Positions 35,588 through 45,068 of a stretch of 64,000 nt of DNA are shown here, in pieces (position 1 is the first letter of the stretch; the number at the start of each line of letters is the position of its first letter). Source of the stretch: Burkholderiales bacterium (GTDB lineage Bacteria; Pseudomonadota; Gammaproteobacteria; Burkholderiales; SG8-39); assembly GCA_020848075.1 (NCBI GenBank), contig JADLAV010000031.1, positions 216,840 to 280,839 on the forward strand. The letters are read 5' to 3'. Below the pieces are notes generated by a model that had not been told where the DNA came from, searched no databases, and saw only the letters and a program-made list of their open reading frames with translations. A program made the position numbers and the translations under genes.

Positions 35588-37215
35588 AGCGCGGGCAGCC
35601 CGTCGCGAACGAACGCGGGCAGATTCTTCTGCGTCTTGATGCTCGCGAGGAAGGTCGCGTCGTCGGCGACGGTTAGCGGATCGAGCGCGACCGGCGCGAG
35701 GATCTCCGAGAGCTTCTTGGTCGGCGCGACCGCGACGCGCATCGCGCCGGTCGGCCGGCGTCCCGTCGCGCTCAGCAGGTGGTGCCGCAGGTCCATCCCG
35801 GTGTCTGCCAGCTCGTCCAACGCGAGCGCCCAAACGACCGGCTCGGGTCCGGCGCGCAGTCGTGCGACCGGCTTCGGCTTCTCGAGCTCCGCGGCGAGCG
35901 CCGGCAACTTCGCGAGGGCGGCTTTCAGCTTCTTCGCGGCCTGGCCGAGGCCGATCGCGGCGACGGCAGGATCCTGCGTCTTCTGCACGAAGAACGCCAT
36001 GCGCGACTCTCCGCCGACGGTGATTTTCTCGCCGCTCGCCGCGAAGGACTTCATCAGATTCACGCGCCCGAACCGCGCGACGCCGTTGATCATCACGAGC
36101 GCGATGTCGACCTCCCGCGCCCGGATCAACGCCTCGTAGGGCGTCGGCGAAGTGCCGCCGATCACCAGCAGGTCGGCGCGCTTTCCGGCCTCGAGCGTGC
36201 CGATCGCCTTGTCCCAGCCGAGGATCTGCGCCGCATCGCGCGTCGCCATCGCGACGATGTCCTTGTCGTCGATGCCGCCGACCTGCTGGCCGACGAGCGA
36301 TGCGACTTTCAGCTCGCCGAGCAGATTCTTGCTGCCCGAGGGCGACCAGTCCGACCCGATGCCGATACGGACGTTCGAGGCGCGCGCCGCCTCGATGTCG
36401 GCCGTCGCCCCGTAGAGCAGAAGATTGCTGAGCGGCGACCAGATCATGGCTCCGCCCAGTTGACCGAGCACCGCGAAGTCGGCCGGTGCGAGCGCCGCGC
36501 AGTGGATCCCGGCAAGCGCGCGCGTGATCGCCCACTCGGTGGGCGCGACGTGCAGCGCGAGGAAATGCTCCCGCGCCGCGGCGTTCGTCCCCTCGCTCAG
36601 GTGCAGCAGGAAGCAGTTCACCCGCTTGAGCCGTGCGAGAAACGCCTCCGCATCCCGTGCATCGACGTCCGCGATCCGCGTGGCCGCTTCCGGCAGGTCC
36701 GCGTCGTCGGTCGCCTCGACGTTCCGCACGATGCCGCGGTAGTAGCGCCGCACGCCCGCGTTGCTGAAAAGCGCGATCCCCTGGCTCGTCGTCACGCCAC
36801 CGAGGAGGCACTTCGCCTCCACGTATCGCACGAGCGCCGGCAGCAGTCCCGGTGTCTTGCCGAGGACGGTCATCGGTCCGCTCACGAGCTTGCGGTATTC
36901 GGGCGTCCCTGACCACTGGTCCCGGTTGGAATACTTCTTCGGCACCTGCCACAGCGGCAACACGTTGTAGGAGAGGTGATTGTGGAGCTCGATCAGCCCG
37001 GGGTAGATCGTGCCGCCCGTGTCCACCACCGGGACTGTCTCGAATCCGGCCGGCGCGGGCGCACCCGCCGCCTGGACCGCGACAATGCTTCCCTTCTCGA
37101 TGAAGAGCCGGCCGCCGCGAACGACGTTGAACCCGTCATCCATGGTGACGAGGTCGCCGGCGAGCGCGAGCTTCGGACCATCGAGCGGATCGATGGGTGG
37201 GCGCTTGGTTGCCAT
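35578..37215 (-). CDS. Amidohydrolase-superfamily protein
   Basis: 545 residues. The metal-binding pattern of the superfamily is visible: H-x-H in GLIELHNHLSY, a His in CFLLHLSEGTNA, another His in GIHCAALAP and Asp in GIGSDWSPSG. The N-terminal beta-sandwich (KLALAGDLVTMDDGFNVVRGGRLFIEKG) is typical of cyclic-amidase / deaminase branches. The C-terminal 150 residues are an extra helical domain not found in ordinary deaminases. Substrate unknown; chlorohydrolase/guanine-deaminase-like enzymes are the nearest groups. RBS GGAAGGA upstream of ATG 37215. Confidence 0.87.
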   Translation of the reverse strand: MATKRPPIDPLDGPKLALAGDLVTMDDGFNVVRGGRLFIEKGSIVAVQAAGAPAPAGFETVPVVDTGGTIYPGLIELHNHLSYNVLPLWQVPKKYSNRDQWSGTPEYRKLVSGPMTVLGKTPGLLPALVRYVEAKCLLGGVTTSQGIALFSNAGVRRYYRGIVRNVEATDDADLPEAATRIADVDARDAEAFLARLKRVNCFLLHLSEGTNAAAREHFLALHVAPTEWAITRALAGIHCAALAPADFAVLGQLGGAMIWSPLSNLLLYGATADIEAARASNVRIGIGSDWSPSGSKNLLGELKVASLVGQQVGGIDDKDIVAMATRDAAQILGWDKAIGTLEAGKRADLLVIGGTSPTPYEALIRAREVDIALVMINGVARFGRVNLMKSFAASGEKITVGGESRMAFFVQKTQDPAVAAIGLGQAAKKLKAALAKLPALAAELEKPKPVARLRAGPEPVVWALALDELADTGMDLRHHLLSATGRRPTGAMRVAVAPTKKLSEILAPVALDPLTVADDATFLASIKTQKNLPAFVRDGLPALYV

Positions 37216-37245
37216 TGCGTCTTCCTTCCGGATTGCGCGTCGGAT

Positions 37246-37299
37246 AGGAATTTCAGGCGGGGATTTTAGGCAGGAATTTCAGGCAGGAATCTCCGAGGC
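37246..37299 (-). repeat. 13-bp tandem repeat at the 3' end of the uracil-DNA-glycosylase-like gene
   Basis: AGGAATTTCAGGC is present exactly at 37246-37258 and 37272-37284, with a degenerate unit GGGGATTTTAGGC (10 of 13 matches) exactly between them and a further degenerate unit from 37285. The array covers the last codons and stop (37279-37281) of the glycosylase-like gene and the spacer to the amidohydrolase gene. The 13-bp period is not a multiple of three, so unit number can alter the C-terminus only by moving the stop. Confidence 0.75.
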
Positions 37300-38100
37300 G
37301 GGCGCGACGATCACGATGGTGCGCCGCTTCTCCTTCGCCGTCCTGCCCTTGCGATCGGCCCAGCCTTCGTCCCGGCGCATCCATTCGGGCAACCCCGCCG
37401 GCATGTCCTCGGGCGGGATGTCGGGCAGATCGGCGTCGGTGAACTTCTTGCCGTAGAGCGCGAGCGGCACCTGGACGTCGGGGTGGTGGATCGCGGGCGC
37501 GAGCTGGTTGAGCCCGCCGTTCCAGTTCGTGAGGAGCTTCTTGATGGCCGCGCCGTGCTGGGCCGCCGACTGCGAAGAGCTTTCCGGCCACGTGGGATGC
37601 ATCAGGTGCACGTATGGCATCGCGGGCCGGCCCGCCGCCGCGGGCGAGGCGAGCCACGCCTTCCACGCCTTGTCGGCCAGCCCACCGAACCCAACGACCG
37701 CTTCGACCGGGTTCTCGTCCAGGATCGCCTTGATCCACTGGTTTCGATACGCGGTGATCCCTGCATCGCCGATGTGAGCGTTGCCGCCCGTCTGGCCGTA
37801 CACGCTGTAGAGGTAGGTGTTGATCATCACGTAGCTGCGTGTGAGCCCCAGCCGCTTGACGAAACCCTGCGCGCGCTTCCCCGCGGTGCCGACGAGAATC
37901 CTCCTCGCCACGGCCTCGTGCTGGGCGGGATCCTGGCCGATGGCGAGCAGGCGGGCGGTGCCATCGAGACGCCCGCGATGGAAGAGCGGCCCCCATTCGA
38001 TCCGAAAATCCTTCGGCGGGTAGAGCTCCGCCGCAGGATAGTTCTCGGCGAGGGACTTGAAGGGCTCCTGGTTGTAGCCCGGACAGAACGGAACGCTCAT
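37279..38100 (-). CDS. Uracil-DNA-glycosylase-superfamily protein
   Basis: 273 residues. LLAIGQDPAQHEAVARRI resembles the catalytic water-activating motif of the superfamily (family 1 GQDPY, others GEAPG), followed by VGFGGLADKAW and a late strand with HPTWP (the H-P-[ST] motif). These place it in the superfamily, but it does not match a canonical Ung. The start at 38100 has AAGGAG six bases upstream. It lies 92 bp downstream of the caspase-fusion gene on the same strand. The DNA-repair role is inferred from the fold only. Confidence 0.78.
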   Translation of the reverse strand: MSVPFCPGYNQEPFKSLAENYPAAELYPPKDFRIEWGPLFHRGRLDGTARLLAIGQDPAQHEAVARRILVGTAGKRAQGFVKRLGLTRSYVMINTYLYSVYGQTGGNAHIGDAGITAYRNQWIKAILDENPVEAVVGFGGLADKAWKAWLASPAAAGRPAMPYVHLMHPTWPESSSQSAAQHGAAIKKLLTNWNGGLNQLAPAIHHPDVQVPLALYGKKFTDADLPDIPPEDMPAGLPEWMRRDEGWADRKGRTAKEKRRTIVIVAPASEIPA

Positions 38101-38192
38101 TTCGATCTCCTTCGGCATGCGCCGTCGAGGGTCGACGGCGCCCTGCTCGATTCCATGACCGCTCGCGTGCGCGGGTGGCGACGGCCGGCCAT

Positions 38193-40040
38193 CTACGCTG
38201 CTTTCTTCTGGCGCCGCTTCGCGGTCGTGCTCGTCCGCGCCCCTTGGGACCGCGCCGAGTCTCCGCGACGGGCGCCCGGCCGCGCGAACTCCAGGAGCGA
38301 TCGCCGCAGCTGTACCTTCGGGCCCGACAGCACGGGCTGCTGATCGTAGCCGAGCTCGCGCAGCCGTCTCGCCACCAGGGGCAGGAGCTGCTGCAGGCTC
38401 GTCTGCCTTCGCAACTGGCGAAAGATCGTGGTGAGCGAGTAAGTGAAGGCACCGTAGGAGGTGACGCCGTGGCGGTACTCGGATGCGAGCTCCGCCTCGC
38501 GGCAGGCCTGCAGCATGATCGGGGTGTATCCGCCCTTGTGATTGCCGTACGTCGCCCTGGCCCGCTGGAAGTGCCGCTGGTCGGTCCACAGGCCGACGCC
38601 ACGGCCGAGGCGCTTGGTCGCGCCCTCGGCGCCGAGAAACGCGCGGCGGTCGGCCTCGGTGCGCACGATGTTCGCGTCCGCCAGCTTGAGCGAGCGCGGG
38701 ATCCACATCTCGCGGCTCGCGTCCCAGCGAAGCGAGCGGTGGCGAATGTCGTCGGGGGGATTCAGGCCGCGCACCCGGGCGACGCCGTCGCGCGTCATCC
38801 CGCCCGAGTGGCAGCAATCGAGGATGCCGACGAACCGCATGCCGTAGGGCAGCTGGCTGTAGAGCTCGACGAAGTGATCGTCGGTGATGCAGTGCTCGGG
38901 CGTCCAGTCGAAGTCGTAGGTGACCAGGCACTCCGCCTTGTGGTCGATCTCGCCCTCGGCGCCGTAGTCCGGCAGCTGCGCGCCGTGGCCGCTGTAGAAG
39001 AACACCCGGACGTCCCCGTCGCGCGCGTCGTCCAGCAGCCACGCGGTGCGCTCGAGCACCCCCTTGGTCGTCGCCCGATCGTCGAGGACCACGCGGATGT
39101 CGGCGGGATCGAGCCCGAGCTCCTGCAGGACCTCGCTCATGCGATAGACGTCGTTGACGCACCCTTCGAGCCGGTTGGCGGGGTCGGGATACTCGTCGAT
39201 GCCGACGAGCAGCGCGCGGTGCGGGCGGCGCACTCTGACCGCCGCGCTCTTCCACACCTCGACGGTCCGCGTCAGCCCGCGCGTGCGCGGTGCAGGCAGC
39301 GCGATCGGCTGCCACACGCGCACGGCGGTGTTCTCGTGGCGCAGATACTCTCCTGCGTCGTGGTCGAGTCCGCCCGGAATGTCGAAATATGCGTCGACCT
39401 GCTCGAAATTCCCGGCGGCGAGGCGAATCGGCGCGGTGAATGCGCCGTCTTCCCGGTTGAAGAGATGGAACCACTGTCTCGCGGAACCGATAGCGACGAT
39501 GCGCCCGCCGAACGCCGACCGTACGAACGGATTGCCGATCTGCGAGCCGAGCGTGACGAGGACGCGGCCCCGGGCGAGCGCGGGCTCCGCGGCGAGCGCG
39601 CCGTAGCCGAGGAGCGAGCCGAGGCTGTGCGCGCAGATCACGTGAGGATCGAATCGACCGATCTCCGCGGCGACCGCCCGCTCCGCGCTCCGGCGGACTT
39701 CGTCGTCGGCCGCCCACTGCGCAACCATGCCCGCCGTCCAGCGCACCGTCTCGGAGAGCGGCGCCCGCCCGCGCGGACGCCCGAGCGCATCGCCGATCCC
39801 GTACGCGATGCCGCTCGTCGTGAGCTTGAGGAGGCTCTCGGCGACGACCGCGGGCGTGATGGCCGAGGCCGCGAAGAACTGGTCGTACTCGACGAAGCTG
39901 AATTCGGGATCGGCGCGCGGATTCCACCGCGCGAGCCCCGCTGTGATGTCTTCGCGCCAGCCATCCCGCCACGCGAGCGCGGCGTCCCGATGACCGACGC
40001 CGTGCACGCAGAGGATGCGGAGATTTCCGGTTGCCGGCAT
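38193..40040 (-). CDS. Alpha/beta-hydrolase fused to a metacaspase (peptidase C14) domain
   Basis: 615 residues. The N-terminal 250 residues form a lipase-like alpha/beta-hydrolase: ILCVHGVGHRD at the oxyanion strand, nucleophile S139 in CAHSLGSLLG, and a candidate His in LDHDAGEYLRHENT (H227 or H235). From residue 273 (HRALLVGIDEYPDPANRLEG) a caspase fold begins with the intact Cys-His dyad: H352 in FYSGHGAQLPD and C410 in ILDCCHSGG. Both halves therefore look catalytically competent. The basic C-terminal tail (TSTTAKRRQKKAA) is probably disordered. The start ATG at 40040 has GGAAGG four bases upstream; 52 upstream in-frame codons are non-conserved. No signal peptide, so it is cytoplasmic. 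Confidence 0.87.
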   Translation of the reverse strand: MPATGNLRILCVHGVGHRDAALAWRDGWREDITAGLARWNPRADPEFSFVEYDQFFAASAITPAVVAESLLKLTTSGIAYGIGDALGRPRGRAPLSETVRWTAGMVAQWAADDEVRRSAERAVAAEIGRFDPHVICAHSLGSLLGYGALAAEPALARGRVLVTLGSQIGNPFVRSAFGGRIVAIGSARQWFHLFNREDGAFTAPIRLAAGNFEQVDAYFDIPGGLDHDAGEYLRHENTAVRVWQPIALPAPRTRGLTRTVEVWKSAAVRVRRPHRALLVGIDEYPDPANRLEGCVNDVYRMSEVLQELGLDPADIRVVLDDRATTKGVLERTAWLLDDARDGDVRVFFYSGHGAQLPDYGAEGEIDHKAECLVTYDFDWTPEHCITDDHFVELYSQLPYGMRFVGILDCCHSGGMTRDGVARVRGLNPPDDIRHRSLRWDASREMWIPRSLKLADANIVRTEADRRAFLGAEGATKRLGRGVGLWTDQRHFQRARATYGNHKGGYTPIMLQACREAELASEYRHGVTSYGAFTYSLTTIFRQLRRQTSLQQLLPLVARRLRELGYDQQPVLSGPKVQLRRSLLEFARPGARRGDSARSQGARTSTTAKRRQKKAA

Positions 40041-40299
40041 GGCGCCTTCCCGTTCGGCGACGAGGGCCCGGCGCTGATGGCCGGGCACGGCTCGCCCTCG
40101 AAGGCTACGTCGGCCTACTCCCAATGGATATCCGACGAACGGCCTATCGCAGCGTCGCGCGGTGCGCGGATCCGGTCCCGAGCTTGTCGCAGTCACCGGA
40201 GGGTGCCCGATGCCCCGTCAACCCGTGCACCGACGATCCTGGCATATATTACGGATCCGGAGACGCACTCGATCCAACCGACGAAACGGAGGGAAGTCC

Positions 40300-41511
40300 A
40301 TGGAAAGAATACGGATTCTAGCGCGCGCCGCCTGCGTAACCCTGCTGGCGCTTGCAGCGGCCACCAACCTGTCGTTCGCGCAAGAGAAGAAGCCGATCGT
40401 GATCGGCGGGACGCTTGGACTCACGGGAAGCCTGTCCGAGGCGTCCAAGGATTACAAGGCCGTCTACGACCGCTGGCTCGAGCAGGTCAACAAGAAAGGC
40501 GGTTTGCTCGGCCGCCAGGTGAAGATGATCATCTACAACGACGAGAGCACGCCGACGGTCGCGCAGTCGCTCTATAACCGCCTCCTCGACCAGGACGGTG
40601 CGGACCTCGTGCTCGCGCCCTACACGACCTTCGTGGGGGGTGCGATCGTGCCGATCGTGCAGTCGCACAAGAAGATGCTGTTCAACGGCGGCTTCGTCGG
40701 CCTCAAGCTCTTCAAGAACGGCGACGGCTGGATCGTCGGCACCTACACCTACCAGGAGCCCGACTATACCCGCGGCGTGTTCGAGCTGATCAAGACCCTG
40801 CCGCAGGACCAGCGGCCGAAGCGCATCGCCATCTTCACGTTGCAGAACCCGTTCACGCTGGTGGTGCGCGACGGCTTCGAGGGCACGGGCGGGGCGCTCA
40901 ATTTCGCCAAAGAGGTGGGTATCCCGGTGGTCGTGAGCGAGCAGTACCCGCCCAACACCACCGATTTCAACCCGCTCGTGCAGAAGGCGAAGGCGGCGAA
41001 TGCCGATCTCGTGCTGCAGCTCGGGCTGGTGAATGACACGCTGCAGGTGGCGCGCACGATCCAGCAGCAGGGCTACAAACCCGCCATGTTCTGCACCTGC
41101 GGGTCCATGGTGACGACCGTCGCCGCCTGGCCCAAGCTCGGTACCGCGGCCGAAGGGGCTTTCGGAACGACGCCCTCCTGGCCAAGCCAGAAATTCGCCG
41201 GGCTCGACGATCTCGCCGCGTACTTCAAGGAGCAGGGTCAGAGCACCGTGCCGACCTACGCGATCGTCGCCCTGTCGATCCTGCAGGTGATCGAGCAGGC
41301 GGTCGAGGGCGCGAAGACCCTGGATCAGGCCAAGCTGAAGGAGTATATCCACTCGCACGAGTTCCACACCGCCGCCGGCAACATCAAGTACCAGGCCGAC
41401 GGCACGCCCGTGTACAGCCAGATCATTCTCCAGTTCCAGAACGGCAAGAACGAAGTCGTCTGGCCGGAGAAGTACCGGACGGCAGCGCCGGTGATCCCGG
41501 CGGTGCGATGA
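40300..41511 (+). CDS. livK: Branched-chain amino-acid-type ABC substrate-binding protein
   Basis: 403 residues with a Sec signal (ILARAACVTLLALAAATNLSFA, cleavage near FAQ). The type I periplasmic-binding fold is clear: IVIGGTLGLTGSLSEASKDYKAVYDRWLEQVNKKGGLLGRQV at the start, DGADLVLAPYTT, and the hinge region KAANADLVLQLGL. This group binds amino acids, amides or aromatic acids; the ligand is not predictable. GGAGGG lies seven bases upstream. It is the first gene of a complete five-gene LIV operon and overlaps the next gene by four bases (ATGA). A TATATT -10-like element is at 40245. Confidence 0.92.
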   Translation: MERIRILARAACVTLLALAAATNLSFAQEKKPIVIGGTLGLTGSLSEASKDYKAVYDRWLEQVNKKGGLLGRQVKMIIYNDESTPTVAQSLYNRLLDQDGADLVLAPYTTFVGGAIVPIVQSHKKMLFNGGFVGLKLFKNGDGWIVGTYTYQEPDYTRGVFELIKTLPQDQRPKRIAIFTLQNPFTLVVRDGFEGTGGALNFAKEVGIPVVVSEQYPPNTTDFNPLVQKAKAANADLVLQLGLVNDTLQVARTIQQQGYKPAMFCTCGSMVTTVAAWPKLGTAAEGAFGTTPSWPSQKFAGLDDLAAYFKEQGQSTVPTYAIVALSILQVIEQAVEGAKTLDQAKLKEYIHSHEFHTAAGNIKYQADGTPVYSQIILQFQNGKNEVVWPEKYRTAAPVIPAVR

Positions 41512-42254
41512 ATCGAACGAGACCGCCCGGACCGCTGCTCTCGATCAGCGCGCTCGCGAAGCGGTTCGGCGGAGTAGCGGCGTTGAGTGACGTCTCGTTC
41601 GAGCTCGCGCGAACTTCGATCACCGGCCTCATCGGTCCGAACGGTTCCGGCAAGACGACGTTGCTGAACGTGATCAACGGCGTGTACCCCCCTGAGCGCG
41701 GCACCGTCATGCTCGACGGTGTCGCGCTCGTCGGCAAGCCGCCGAGCGCGCTCGCGGCACTCGGCGTGAGCCGCACGTTCCAGAACGCGCGCGTGTTCAG
41801 CACGCTCACGGTGATGCAGAACCTCTTCATTCCGCTCCTGCATCGGGCCGAATCGCGGCGCACCGCGACCGCGGGCAAGGCGGGCGAGCTCCTCGGCTTC
41901 GTGGGGCTGGAGCAGTTCGCCGATCAGACGGCGAGCGAGCTCTCCGGCGGCCAGAAGCGCCTCCTCGAATTCGCGCGTGCGCTCGTGACCGGCCCCCGGC
42001 TGATCCTGATGGACGAGCCCTTCGCCGGCGTCCATCCCGCGATCAAGTCGACGCTGATCGGCTGCATCAAGGACACCGTGACGCGCTACGGCGCCTCGTT
42101 TCTCATCGTGAGCCACGAGGTTCCCGATCTCGTCGAGATGGCGGACGCCATGGTCTGCCTCGTGGAAGGCCGCGTGGCGGCGGCGGGCGAGCCAAACGCG
42201 GTCGTGCGCAACGAGCGAGTGATCGAGGGCTATCTCACTCGCGGCAACCAGTGA
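41508..42254 (+). CDS. livG: LivG-type ABC ATPase
   Basis: 248 residues. Walker A GPNGSGKTT, signature LSGGQKRLLEFARAL, Walker B LILMDEPFAGV, and the switch His in IVSHEV. Its layout is that of LivG of the branched-chain amino acid importers. It overlaps both neighbours by four bases. Confidence 0.95.
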   Translation: MNRTRPPGPLLSISALAKRFGGVAALSDVSFELARTSITGLIGPNGSGKTTLLNVINGVYPPERGTVMLDGVALVGKPPSALAALGVSRTFQNARVFSTLTVMQNLFIPLLHRAESRRTATAGKAGELLGFVGLEQFADQTASELSGGQKRLLEFARALVTGPRLILMDEPFAGVHPAIKSTLIGCIKDTVTRYGASFLIVSHEVPDLVEMADAMVCLVEGRVAAAGEPNAVVRNERVIEGYLTRGNQ

Positions 42255-42982
42255 CGGTTCCGGCCCCGCACCTGCGCGTAACCGACATGGTCGCCGGCTA
42301 CACGGCGGGCCGGCCGGTGCTGCGCGGCGTGTCGCTTTCGGCAGCCTCCGGGCGCATCACGGTCGTCCTCGGTCCGAACGGCGCAGGCAAGTCCACCCTG
42401 CTTCGCGTCGTCGCCGGCTTCCTTGCGCCCACGTCCGGGACCGTGCACCTGGACGACGCGGACATCAGCGGCCTGCCGCCGCAGGCGCATCTCGCGCACG
42501 GCGTCGGTCTCCTGCCGCAGGGACGCTCCATCTTCCCGGAGCTGAGCGTGTCCGAGAACATCGAGCTCGGCGGCTGGACGCTGCGCGCGGACCGCAAGCG
42601 TCTGCGCGAAGCGGTCGATCGCATGTTCGTCCGCTACCCCGAGCTCCGGGCTCTGCGCGACCGCCCGGCCGGTAACCTGAGCGGCGGCCAGCAGCGCATC
42701 GTCGAGATCGCCCGGCTCATGGTCTCGAACCCGCGGGTGCTCCTCATCGACGAGCCCTCTGCCGGCCTCTCGCCGGCGGTCGCCACCCGGGTCTACGAGG
42801 AACTCGTCGGGCTGACGGCCGAGGGTCGCACGCTGCTCCTCGTCGACCAGGACGTGCGTGCGGCGGTGCGCATCGCCCATCACGTCTACGTGCTGAGCTC
42901 GGGCAAGAACGACGCCGATGGCGACCCCTCGGCGTTCGAAAGCGACCTCGGCAAGCTCGTGCGCGGATGGCTCGGCGTGTGA
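42251..42982 (+). CDS. livF: LivF-type ABC ATPase
   Basis: 243 residues from GTG 42251. Walker A GPNGAGKST, signature LSGGQQRIVEIARLM, Walker B VLLIDEPSAGL. The H-loop His is replaced: the position reads LLLVDQDVRAAVRIAHH, typical of LivF proteins (VEQN in many), so the change is family-like. It forms the ATPase pair with the preceding gene. Confidence 0.94.
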   Translation: MTVPAPHLRVTDMVAGYTAGRPVLRGVSLSAASGRITVVLGPNGAGKSTLLRVVAGFLAPTSGTVHLDDADISGLPPQAHLAHGVGLLPQGRSIFPELSVSENIELGGWTLRADRKRLREAVDRMFVRYPELRALRDRPAGNLSGGQQRIVEIARLMVSNPRVLLIDEPSAGLSPAVATRVYEELVGLTAEGRTLLLVDQDVRAAVRIAHHVYVLSSGKNDADGDPSAFESDLGKLVRGWLGV

Positions 42983-43007
42983 CCGGGAGGGCGGACGACG
43001 GCGCGCC

Positions 43008-43883
43008 ATGACGGCTCAGCTCCTGACCATCCTCGCCGACGGCATCCTGATCGGCCTCATCTACGCGGCCGTGGGCCTCGGGCTCAGCCTCGTCATGGGG
43101 ATCATGGGCGTGGTGAACGTCGCCCACAGCGCCTTCATCCTGCTCGGCTCGTACTTCGCGTTCGAGCTCTTCCGCAGGCTCCACATCGACCCGATCCTCG
43201 CGCTCGCGCTCGCCCTGCCCGTCTTCTTCCTGCTCGGCGCCGTCGTCTATCGCGCCATCATCACGCGCGTCGAGCGCGCCGCGCAGACGCAGGGCCTGGT
43301 GGCCATGTTCGGCCTGATGGTGCTGATCGAGAACCTGAGCGTCATCGTCTGGACCACCGATGCGCGCGTCATCACGGCGAGCTACACGAACGCGTCGCTT
43401 GCGCTCGGCCCGCTCGTCCTCGCCCAGGTGAAGCTCATCACCGCAGGCATGGCCGTCGTGCTCATCGCGGTCGCCTGGTGGTTCCTGCATCGCACGCTCA
43501 CCGGCCGCGCCATCCGCGCCATGGGCCAGGACCGCGATGCCGCGCTCACGCTCGGCATCGATGCGCCACGGCTCTCCGCCGTCGTGTTCGGCCTCGGCAT
43601 CGCCTGCGCCGGCGCGGCCGGCGTGATGGTGGGCATGATTTTCCCGTTCAACCCGAGCACGCAGGTGCAGTGGCTCGCCTGGGCGTTCCTGGTCGTGATC
43701 CTGGGCGGCCTCGGCAGCGTCGCCCACACGCTCGTCGCGGGGGTCGTCGTCGGATTGATCCAGACCGCGGTGGCGGCATTTCTCCCGTTCGACTACGTGT
43801 ACCTGCTCCTCTACGTGCTCCTCGCGGTGATGCTCATCGTGCGGCGCGAGGGGCTCAGCAACGCCATGCGGCGCGTCATCTAG
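43008..43883 (+). CDS. livH: LivH-type membrane permease
   Basis: 291 residues, eight to nine membrane segments (ILADGILIGLIYAAVGLGLSLVMGIMGVVNVAHSAFIL at the start, as in LivH). The coupling loop GRAIRAMGQDRDAALTLGID is the EAA-like contact for the ATPase. It starts 26 bp after livF and ends 9 bp before livM. Confidence 0.94.
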   Translation: MTAQLLTILADGILIGLIYAAVGLGLSLVMGIMGVVNVAHSAFILLGSYFAFELFRRLHIDPILALALALPVFFLLGAVVYRAIITRVERAAQTQGLVAMFGLMVLIENLSVIVWTTDARVITASYTNASLALGPLVLAQVKLITAGMAVVLIAVAWWFLHRTLTGRAIRAMGQDRDAALTLGIDAPRLSAVVFGLGIACAGAAGVMVGMIFPFNPSTQVQWLAWAFLVVILGGLGSVAHTLVAGVVVGLIQTAVAAFLPFDYVYLLLYVLLAVMLIVRREGLSNAMRRVI

Positions 43884-43891
43884 TGTAGAGG

Positions 43892-44908
43892 GTGCCGGTG
43901 TTCTCCGTGTTCTTCCTGCCCTCGACGCGCAAAGGCGACCGGAAGGGCGATGCCATCGCCCGGCTGCTCTGGCTTGCGATCCTCGCCGGGCTCGTGCTCT
44001 ACGGTGCCTTCGGCGCGAGGCTCGGCATCCTGAGCGTCCTCGGCACGGTCTTCCTCTACGCTGTCCTCACGCAAGCCTGGAACATCCTGGGCGGCTACGG
44101 CGGCTACCTCAACTTCGGGACGGTGACCTTCTTCGGCGCGGGCGCCTACACGAGCGCGATCCTCTTCCAGTACTACAAGTTGTCGCCGTTCGCCACCGCG
44201 CCGCTCGCCGGGCTCCTGGCGGCGCTCCTCGCGATCCTGATCGGCATCCCGACGCTGCGCCTGCGCGGCGCCTACTTCGCCGTCGTGACCATGATCATCA
44301 CCTTCGCGGTGCAGATCCTCGTGCTCGATCTCCCGATCACGCAGGGCGCGCTCGGCATCTACCTCCAGCCGCTCTCGCTCAGCCCGCTCGCGGTCGAGCG
44401 CCTGTTCTACTTCCTGGTCCTCGGCCTCGCCGTGCTCGTCACCGCGCTCGTCTATGCCATCGAGCACTCGAACGTCGGCTGGGCGCTCGTGGCGATCCGC
44501 GAGGACGAGGACGCGGCGGAGGTCATCGGCGTGCGCACCACCATGGTCAAGTGGGCCGCCAACGCCGCCGCAGGGCTCATCATGGGCGTCGCAGGCGGCC
44601 TGTACGCGCAACGCATCCTGTACCTCGAGCCGACCGGAACGTTCGCATTCGACGTCTCGCTCAACGTGGTGCTGATGGCCGTGATCGGCGGCGCCGGCAC
44701 CTGGCAAGGCCCGCTCGTCGGGGCGGCCCTCGTCGTGCTGGTGGCCGAAGCGCTGCGCGTCACCGTCACCTCCGAAGTGAACCGCGTGATCTTCAGCCTC
44801 CTCGTGATCCTGATCGCGCTCTACGTCCCGGGCGGCGTGATGAGCGTGGTCGGGCACCTGCGGCGGCGTTTCGCGCGGGCGCCCGTTGCCGAACCCGGTT
44901 CGGGCTGA
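43892..44908 (+). CDS. livM: LivM-type membrane permease
   Basis: 338 residues from a GTG at 43892 (a second GTG at 43898 is possible). About ten membrane segments; FGTVTFFGAGAYTSAILFQYY and the coupling loop WALVAIREDEDAAEVIGV are characteristic of LivM. It completes the importer. The last gene of the operon is followed by a 160-bp gap before the next transporter gene. Confidence 0.94.
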   Translation: MPVFSVFFLPSTRKGDRKGDAIARLLWLAILAGLVLYGAFGARLGILSVLGTVFLYAVLTQAWNILGGYGGYLNFGTVTFFGAGAYTSAILFQYYKLSPFATAPLAGLLAALLAILIGIPTLRLRGAYFAVVTMIITFAVQILVLDLPITQGALGIYLQPLSLSPLAVERLFYFLVLGLAVLVTALVYAIEHSNVGWALVAIREDEDAAEVIGVRTTMVKWAANAAAGLIMGVAGGLYAQRILYLEPTGTFAFDVSLNVVLMAVIGGAGTWQGPLVGAALVVLVAEALRVTVTSEVNRVIFSLLVILIALYVPGGVMSVVGHLRRRFARAPVAEPGSG

Positions 44909-45068
44909 TCTGCGTTCCGCACCCGCGGATCGCCCGGCCCGGCGGCGGGTCGAGCGCCGCGGCACTTGCCCTCGAGCCGCGCGCCGCAGGGGGCGAACCT
45001 TTCGTGTGCTTCCTGGATGTCGATGGCGAAGGGGCAGCGGGCAGCGATCGTTTAGGATAGAAGCGGTC

